Origin: Diphasiastrum complanatum | Lineage: Eukaryota > Streptophyta > Lycopodiopsida > Lycopodiales > Lycopodiaceae | Length of the DNA: 64,000 nt | Reading direction: 5' to 3' | NCBI GenBank assembly: GCA_029204225.1 | Contig: CM055104.1 | Coordinates: forward strand, 45,081,835-45,145,834 | Shown here: positions 57,001 through 64,000 of the stretch, piece after piece | Numbering within the stretch: position 1 is the stretch's first letter | Layout of the letters: every line of letters begins with the position of its first letter | The notes under the pieces: model-generated | Databases searched by the model: none | What the model was told of the DNA's origin: nothing | Seen by the model: only the letters and a program-made list of their open reading frames with translations | Translations under genes and position numbers: made by a program

Positions 57001-58494
57001 AAAAAGAGCAGCAGGGAAAGTCCATTAGAAGCTAAAACACCACCTAGTCCAAAAGAATCATTATGGTACTGTGAGACCACTCCAGAAAAAGATATATTTC
57101 AGATACCTGATATCATTGTCAAGAGTTCACAACTGAAAGCTATGTTTGTTCGAGTTACTAAGCCTATAGTAATTCCTGCTGATATATAACCTTTACCAAA
57201 GTTGAGAAGCACAACCCTTGAGTTTCATGGAGCCCCTTATGAGAGTGCAGAAGATCACAGCAATGCATTTTGAACTGCTTGTTTGATAAACTGCATAACA
57301 AATCCACACCATATAATAATGTACTTTACGATCACCTTGACGAGAACTGCGAGGAAAGGGTACTATAGTCTATCCAGAGAATTTATCGAAGACATAGAGA
57401 CCTTTCACAAATTATTCCTGACTGAATTTGCCCCACATAGAACTACTGATGGTTTGTTGTTCACTTTGAGATCCCTTCAACAAGGAGAAGGAGAAGGAGT
57501 TAAACAATATTTGAGAAGATTGACTGAACATTCAAGGCAAGTAGAAGTCACTGTAGCACTACCGTCGCAATTACTATTGACTTTCTTCCTACGAGGATTG
57601 AAGAATGACCTACAATTGATAGTAAGGCATAGCAATCCCCAGTCAATAGATGAAGCAGTAGCAAAAGCGATACTAGTGGAAAATGCACAGATAGCTATTG
57701 CCCAAGCATCTAAAATATCACAAGCTGTAAATAGTTTGAAACTTAGGAGCGATATGCGAGAAGCAAATCCAGTTGCAGGAAGAAGTTCTTATAACACCGA
57801 TATGCTAGTACCAATACAGACTATAGAACTATATCAACTAGTTCAAAGCAGAAATAATCCTTCTAGAAGCCAATGGAGAAACTTAGAGGGGATGCAAATC
57901 CAAGCAACAACTGCTAGAAATGTGCCTATGGAGAAGGGATATGAGAGCACTGGATCTAATTCAGGGATTGACGATGTAAAAGCCATGTTGAAAGGATACA
58001 TGGACATGATGAATGAGAATATATCTACCCTAGCTTCGGATGTGAATTTTCTAAAACGACAACATAATATAATTGGACAAAGACATAACACGGATATGCT
58101 CCCACCGCTTGTATGCTGACATTGTCAAGGTAACGACCTCAATAGAAACTGTCCGAATATGATTTGTGCATATTGTAAGAAAAGGGGACATCCAGAAGAT
58201 AGATGTTGGAGTCGAAGAGAGGCATTGAACACCGGAAACCCCCTCCCTAGCCCTATCAATCATAGACCTCCTGAAAGCAATGGAGGAGGACCTTCAAGAC
58301 AAATGATGTTTCTCCAGAGAGATACCAGATACACTCCTTTTGAGAAAGGAAAAACCAATGTAGAAGTAGAGAGACCTCCCATCAACTTGATTGATATTGA
58401 ACCACTTGCCAAAGAAAAAGTACTGGTAGTAACCCGTAGTGGACAAGGAAAAGAAATACTAGAGAAAATCCAAAAAACCCAAAAATAATCACAT
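57001..58494 (+). pseudogene. Gypsy gag
   Basis: A coherent N-terminal frame runs from about 57001 to 57190 (DIFQIPDIIVKSSQLKAMF). The main ORF, 57283-58119, has the Retrotrans_gag pattern: FHKLFLTEFAPHRTTDGL, LRSLQQGEGEGVKQYLRRL and LTFFLRGLKNDL. The first Cys/His box, C*HCQGNDLNRNC, is split by a TGA at 58117 where Trp is likely, and Asp stands where His belongs. The second, CAYCKKRGHPEDRC (58168-58209), is intact. The frame continues to 58488. Stops and shifts make it non-functional. Confidence 0.85.
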
Positions 58495-58559
58495 AAATTC
58501 TCTTTTAATAAACCCTATAAGGAGTTAGAAGCATCACCAGCTATAACACGCCAAGAAAC

Positions 58560-60990
58560 CTCCCTTGGAGAAAATACTACCTAAAAAATAGGAAGATCAT
58601 GCAAAGTATAATTGTAGCTGGAAAGATTTCTATGTTATGAAGATGCATCTCGGTAGTAGGACATATTCTATCCTATTAGGATGTCCCTGGCTTCAACTAA
58701 GTAGCTGTATAGTCGATATCCCAGCTAGAGTATTAGTTTTCGGAAGAGGAAAAGAAAGAGTAGTGGTTGATGGATGTCCAGGAGTACCTGAATTTGAGAG
58801 AGCACCAATTGCATCAACTAAATGGGAAGAACTTACTGATAGTGATACTAGTTCTGAAACACCAACAAATGAAGATATAGAATTGAGGGATGTACTAGGC
58901 TTAGAGTGGAATACCCCAGATGAACCACCTCCCAAGGTTAGAGAACCTGATATCTGTCTTATAGACCTTGGAACAAAGGATGAACTAAGAAAATCAAAGT
59001 AGGTGCCCACTTAAGTCCCGAAGACAAGAAAACCTATGAAGACTTGTGCAAGAAATATCAGCACATATTTGCTTGGAATTATTCAGATCTGAAAGGAATA
59101 CCTCCACATTTAGTGAAGCGTACTATACTCTTGAAACCTGATGCTAAACCCATAAGGCAAAAACAACGGAGGTTGTCATTTCACATGAAGGAAGGAGTAT
59201 TGAAGGAATTAGAACGATTGAAAGGAGCTGGATTGATCTTTCTTGTGGACAATACTGAATGGTGTTCACCAATAGTCCCACGACCAAAAAAAAATTCTAC
59301 TCAAATTTGAGTCTATGTTGACTATAAGCAACTAAACAAACATACGAGAAATGATTATTACTCATTGCCTTTCATAGACCAAGTGCTAGAAGAATTGGCA
59401 GGGAGAGAAATCTACTCTTTCATGGATTATTTTGCTGGATATAACCAAGTAGCCATTGGTGAAGAAGATAAGCTTAAAATCACTTTCACCACCACCTTTG
59501 GAGTTTTCGCCTATCACGTTATGCCTTTCGGGTTTATGAAATGCCCCAGCCACATATCAAAGATTTATGAATGAAAATTTTTAAGATACCTTGGATAGAA
59601 ATTTGAAAATCTTCATGCATGATTTATGTGGAGCATTTTCTATTAAAGAGCATTTAGCGATACTTGAAAAATGTTTTCAAAACTGTGCTACTACTTGTAT
59701 AGCTCTGAATGTCAACAAGTGTATATTTGGAATACCCTATGGTGTACTATTAGGGCATGTTTTCAGTCATTATGGTATAGCCACTAATCCAAAAAAAAAT
59801 GCGATGCTTTTGGCCATTATGCCACCCTCCACTGTTACCCAATTACAATCTTTCTTAGGGGGGACAGGCTACTATAGATGGCCTATGTCTCAATAACCTA
59901 CCCTATGACTGAGTTACTGAAAGAGGAATTTGAGTGGAATTGGGATGAGAAATGTGAACAATCTTTTTAAAACCTGAAAGAAGCTTTAGCAAAAGCTCCC
60001 ATATTGAAACCATCGATGTATGACCGCAAATTTTATGTGTTCAGTAGTACTACAGACACCTACATCAACTATTGTCTAGCTCAAATATGGGATAAAGTCT
60101 ATCATCCAATCACCTTTGTTGGTCGTAAATTAAATGCAGCAAAACTCAAGTATACAAAAGCTGAGAAGATTTGTCTAGGGATATCATATGCTACTACTAA
60201 ATTTAGACACTATCTTCTACATAGAAAGTAATGTTTTTTACAAAGAGTAAAGCAGTGACATTAATGATGAACAAGTTGGAACCACCTGGTCGCTTAATGA
60301 AATGGATTTTGTCACTGCAAGAATTTGATTATGACTAAGCAAGCCACCACGATTACAAGGTCTAAATGACTGCATTTGTGAGTTGGGAAATATTACGACC
60401 AATGATAGTCATTGGGTCTACTTTAAAAACACCAAACACAATGACTCTTCAAGAGAAGCGAAAGCTACGTACGCAAGCCTTAAATTTTGCATGGATAGAT
60501 GGAATCCTATATTGAAGAGGAGTAGAAGAAATTTATAGAAGATGTGTGACTCCTGAAGAGACAAGTTTCATCCTAGAGGAATGTCACGATTCTGCCTGCG
60601 GCGGACACTTGGCTACTCAACTAACAGGTTAGAAAATTTTAAGAGCAGGATATTGGTGGCCAAAATTATTTAAGTATGCACATGCTCATGCTAGAGCTTA
60701 TGATATTTGCCAACGTGTAGAGTCTAGGGTAAATCGAACTAGATCTCTCATCCTCGTTGAAGTCCAAATACCATTTGAAAAATGGGTAATCGACTTTATA
60801 GGTCCTATTCACCCAGCATCTTGATCTCGGAAACACTATATTATCACAGCTACAAACTACTTTACTAAGTGGGCTGAAGCAAAGGCAGTGCCTAAATGGA
60901 ATGCCAAAGAAACGGCGTGATTCCTATTAGAATAAGTCATTGGAAGATTTGGAGCTCCTAGAAAACCAATCTCGGATGGTGACCCCATGA
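58560..60990 (+). pseudogene. Gypsy pol: protease, RT, RNase H, integrase start
   Basis: Retropepsin end: YSILLGCPWLQLSSCIVDIP (58640-58740). RT: FAWNYSDLKGIPPHLVKRTI, then a TGA at 59308, then VYVDYKQLNKHTRNDYYSLP and HVMPFGFMKCPS (59311-59570). The catalytic motif is damaged: FMHDLCG (about 59609) stands where F/Y-x-D-D belongs, so the first Asp is His. SFLGGTGYYRWP ends RT. RNase H: KLKYTKAEKICLGISYATTK, HYLLHRK (60004-60231). The integrase zinc-binding region begins ECHDSACGGHLA (60580) with one Cys of the C-x2-C lost. The core has WVIDFIGPI, NYFTKWAEAKAV and ISDGDP, ending near 60990 before the catalytic Glu. At least six stops or frameshifts. Inactive. Confidence 0.88.
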
Positions 60991-61051
60991 GATAGTCAAC
61001 GATACTATGTCTTCCGCTGTGAGAATGGCATGTATAATTGTCTAAATGTGG

Positions 61052-61804
61052 CTAGTAGGACACGCCATTATAAATGGCTAGCTCATGTGCCTCTCCAAAT
61101 TGTAGTAAGTGCTCCCCATATGAAGTAATAGGTCCCAAACTATCCGCGGAGGTCCTGGTAACTCCAAGTATATCACTGTCAAGGGCACGAACATGCAGCT
61201 GATCAGTGGTGTTGAAGAACTCAATTTGTCTCGAAGATGTCTGGGCATTAAAATCCCTTGTGAGGAGAATATGCCACCACTCTAAAAATCTGATAATATC
61301 TGGTGAGAGGTCCTGATATGGAGAACCAATACCCTCAACAAAAGATGAGGACTCTAGTGGAAAGTAATATGTTGCAATAAGAAGTAACACTCTCGTGGCT
61401 GAGATACCTGAGGAAATGGAGGTGCTAGGCTTGGTGCCTTTCTTGAAGACTGCTACCCATGAATCTCTATGTTGCTTGTCCAATGAAGCGACTTTGGACT
61501 GCAGCTGGTTCTTTTCCTTTAGTAAGGAGACCATTACTTCTTTCAATTGTGAAAGTTCTTGTTTCAAGAATTGGAGATCCACTCTCATCTGGTCAGTTTC
61601 CCAAGAGGAAAATAGTTCAGTTGATTTGGAGGGAGTGTAGAGAATGGATGTCGTGGATGGAGGAGCTGTGTGTGTGTGTGTGTGTGAAGATGATGCAGAA
61701 GAGAAAGAGGATGAAAGAGAGAGAGGGGTAGTAGTGAAAAAAGATGAGGTGGAGGGGGGTGCCATGGTAGCAGCAGACACATTGGACAATGGCAATAGTA
61801 GCAA
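61052..61804 (-). pseudogene. LINE endonuclease fragment with coiled-coil leader
   Basis: ORF of 250 codons. Residues 15-70 are Ser/Thr/His low complexity, the translated microsatellite CACACA region. Residues about 75-112 form a coiled coil (LQFLKQELSQLKEVMVSLLK, KNQLQSKVASLDKQ). The C-terminal half resembles the endonuclease/exonuclease/phosphatase domain of non-LTR retrotransposons: LLLIATYYFPLESSS, then WHILLTRDFNAQTSS (usual G-D-F-N reads R-D-F-N), then ITSYGEHLLQFGEAHELAIY with NG. No RT follows; it ends at gypsy sequence. The N-terminal part may be ORF1-derived and fused by deletion. Confidence 0.7.
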
Positions 61805-62084
61805 GGGTGGAGGTTGTAATAGTAGCGAGGGTAGAAATTACAACAGTAGCGAGGATGGAGATGTCATCAGTAGTGAGTGTGGAAGTTTCATCAGCGATGG
61901 GGGGGGGAGCTGTGACAACAACAGTGAGGGGAGGGGAGTTGAGATGCTGGCAGCTGCGAGGTGGGAAGGGGATGAGGTGGCACTAGCGAGGGAGGGGGGG
62001 GGGGGGGCATAGTAGGAGCAAAGGGAGGAGAAGTTGTGACAGCAACAACGAGGAGGGGGAGGGTTGAGATGGTTGTAGCCATTG

Positions 62085-62283
62085 AATGGGCATCAAGTCT
62101 TCATATATAAAAATAGTAGATCCCTTCAAGCAACCTCTTTTATGTAGAATATTTTGATAAAGCAAAGCATCCTTCAAACGTAGAAACACTCTGGTGGATT
62201 GGAGCTTACCCACCCAAGTAGTAGATATGACATCCTCTTTGAGGCCAAAGCTGGAATGAATGAATGAAAGCATTTGTCTCAGC
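62085..62283 (-). pseudogene. LINE ORF1 fragment
   Basis: The minus-strand frame reads GKLQSTRVFLRLKDALLYQN followed by LKGSTIFIYEDLMPIQ. This matches the conserved end of plant LINE ORF1-like proteins (L-K/R-G-x-x-I-F-I-x-E-D-L). It lies upstream of the coiled coil and endonuclease at 61804-61052, separated by GA/GGT-rich expanded sequence including G runs near 61995. Confidence 0.62.
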
Positions 62284-62558
62284 CATAATAAGAGATAAGG
62301 GATAAGAGCGAAGGATCAAGGGTCAAGGTTAAGGGCTAAGGGCCAAGGATTAAAGGACAAGGATTAAGGACCAAGGGTTAAGGGCCAAAGGAGAAGAACC
62401 AAGGGCCAAGACGAAGGGCCAAGGGGTAAGGGCTAAGAGCGAAGGGCTAAGAGTTAAGAGAGGAGATAAGGACCAAAGATTTAGAGCCAAGGGCCAAGAG
62501 CCAAGACGAAGGGTGAAGTGTTAAGAATCAAGGGCTAAACGCTAAGGGCTAAGGGGGG

Positions 62559-62560
<2 letters not shown>

Positions 62561-62623
<63 letters not shown>
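62561..62623. repeat. (GA)n microsatellite
   Basis: Uninterrupted GA dinucleotides after a run of G within the heptamer array. Confidence 0.97.
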
Positions 62624-62627
<4 letters not shown>

Positions 62628-63008
62628 TAAGGACAAAGGGCCAAGAGTTGAGTTTCAATGGCCAAGGGCCACAAGTTGAGGACTAAGGGACAAGAGCTAA
62701 GAGCTAAGGGCCAAGGACTAAGGGCTAAGGGCAAGGGTTAAGGACCAAGGGTTAAGAGTGAAGGGCTAATAGCCAAGGGCCAATGGCCAAGGGCTAAGGA
62801 CTAAGGGCCAAGCAGTAAGGGATAAGAGCTAAGGGCCAAAGATCAAGAATCAAGGGCTAAGGGCCAAGGATTTAAGGACAAGGATTAAGGACCAAGGGTT
62901 AAGGGCCAAGGGCCAACACAAAAGGTACTAAAAACTAAGTTTCAATGGCCAAGGGCCAAGGGTTGAGGACTAAGGGACAAAAGCTAAGGGCGAAGGACTA
63001 AGGGCCAA

Positions 63009-63021
63009 GAGAGAGAGAGAG

Positions 63022-63085
<64 letters not shown>
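63009..63085. repeat. (GA)n microsatellite
   Basis: GA dinucleotides with one GC interruption, in the same array. Confidence 0.97.
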
Positions 63086-63086
<1 letters not shown>

Positions 63087-63190
63087 CAATAAGGACCAAG
63101 GGTTAAGAGTGAAGGTTTAGTGGCCTAGGGCCAAGGATTAAGGACTAAGGGACAAGAGCTAGGTGTTAAGAGTGAAGGGCTATCATCCAA

Positions 63191-64000
63191 GTGATGGCAA
63201 ATTCCAAGGAATCCCCAAGATGCCAAGCTAAGTTATTCTAAAAGAGCACCTCTCACCCTAGACGGAGGAGGTCCCTGAAGGAAGAGAGAAGGATGAAGAT
63301 GAGAGCCGAGCATGAGAGATGAGAAGCACTAGCTAGGATACAGTTTCAAATCATGTGAGCCTCATGGTGAATTCCAAGAGAAGGAATGACCATGTAGAAG
63401 CTAGTATGTACAGGCATTTGTAATTAATGTGGTAGACCCCTCTTAAATAAGTTAGAGTGGGCCATCTTTTGATGGTGACCTCTAGTGGAGGAGCTAATTT
63501 CACTTGTAATTTGTAAATTGGTGGAATTGCCACTTAGGCTTCACATGGGCAGCCTCTTGGTTTATTTAAGAGACCCCCTCTTTTGTGAGGGAGCTTTACA
63601 TGTAATGTCATTTTGCTCTTGAATTGAATAAGAAGATCTTCCACAAGTTTTTGGCATTCTTGAAGCTCCTTGTTTATGATGGCTTTCTTGAGTGATTCTA
63701 TTATGAGCATGCCCATCCATTCCTTTGAGTGTGGTTGTGGAATTAGATTAATTTTTTGCTTTCTTTCATTATGCAGTCCAATCTCAACCAAGCCGGTCAC
63801 TTCAAAAAAATCTCGACCGAGTCGAGACACCACGAACTGCTATAAAACACTAAAGCACGAAGTCATTTGCACCTCAGTGAGGTGCAAACCTTAAGCGACT
63901 TCTGACGACCGATTTCTAATGATTTTTCTACTCCCATCACCGTTTGTGACGGTCTACCATCCAATCAATCCATGCTCACTCTCACATTCAGTTTCTCCAG
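63191..64000. other. Unassigned; LTR-like promoter and palindrome
   Basis: No protein recognised. A TTTATTTAAGAGACCCC string near 63558 looks like an LTR promoter. A near-perfect palindrome at 63866-63888 has 11-base arms (TTTGCACCTCA) around a single G. Confidence 0.4.

Larger units (their letters stand above)
62290..63190. repeat. Heptamer minisatellite (AAGGGCY)n
   Basis: About 0.9 kb of degenerate 7-base units such as AAGGGCT, AAGGGCC, AAGGATT, AAGGACC and AAGGGTT, interrupted by two (GA)n tracts. The unit length and A2G3-rich composition resemble plant telomere-type heptamers, though the unit differs. Confidence 0.92.

Noticed and set aside
62290-63190. CRISPR-like array
   Set aside because: Units are 7 bases, degenerate and contiguous, with no spacers; it is a minisatellite in a eukaryotic genome.
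63866-63888. Palindrome as a bacterial-type terminator
   Set aside because: Nuclear plant context, no T-run after it and no gene ending there.

Overview
This window comes from a nuclear plant genome that is dense in transposable elements and AT-rich. The signs are long stretches of decayed Ty1-copia and Ty3-gypsy LTR retrotransposons with plant-type tRNA-Met primer sites (TGGTATCAGAGC), hAT, CACTA and LINE fragments, GT-AG introns, long di-nucleotide microsatellites, and one intact plant F-box/kelch gene. A fern or another large-genome land plant would fit, but nothing here fixes the species. Almost every coding trace is a broken transposon; only the F-box/kelch gene at 49125-50225 (minus) looks like an intact host gene.

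Layout. 0-6 kb: microsatellite, hAT remnant, the LTR and tail of a minus-strand copia element, then a plus-strand non-autonomous copia family (called LTR-A here) with its gag-protease. 6-14 kb: an LTR with a long non-coding body, then a minus-strand copia (copia C) with its LTR. 14-17.6 kb: GTCGA minisatellite, decayed coiled-coil ORFs and a proline-rich ORF. 17.4-20 kb: minus-strand gypsy gag-protease. 20.2-24.7 kb: nearly complete minus-strand copia B with both LTR ends. 24.9-29 kb: two more minus-strand copia fragments around a second hAT/LTR-A composite. 29.2-32 kb: a non-LTR block carrying the most unusual genes. 33-37.2 kb: a non-autonomous LTR element and a partial solo LTR. 37.3-38.2 kb: CACTA-type DUF4216 remnant. 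39.2-44.6 kb: a longer LTR-A element with both LTRs. 44.6-47.35 kb: inverted partner of the 7-8.4 kb non-coding repeat. 47.4-52.4 kb: low-repeat island with the F-box gene. 52.4-53.3 kb: another LTR. 57-61 kb: plus-strand gypsy gag-pol. 61-62.3 kb: LINE. 62.3-63.2 kb: heptamer minisatellite.

The most interesting locus is 29203-31977. On the minus strand, a histone H3-fold domain with CENH3-like features is followed by a basic, H3-tail-like linker and then, across GT-AG introns, a Ulp1/SENP-type (C48) cysteine protease domain. About 590 bp away, head-to-head, lies the C-terminal half of a prokaryotic-type N4/N6 DNA methyltransferase. The shared intergenic region holds five copies of an 11-16 bp motif. 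A histone-fold plus deSUMOylase-like protein next to a DNA methylase suggests a mobile element carrying chromatin-modifying cargo, possibly the same CACTA-like element whose DUF4216 remnant lies 6 kb away. This copy is damaged (frameshifts, a lost splice acceptor, a stop), so an intact relative elsewhere in the genome is what would prove the system.
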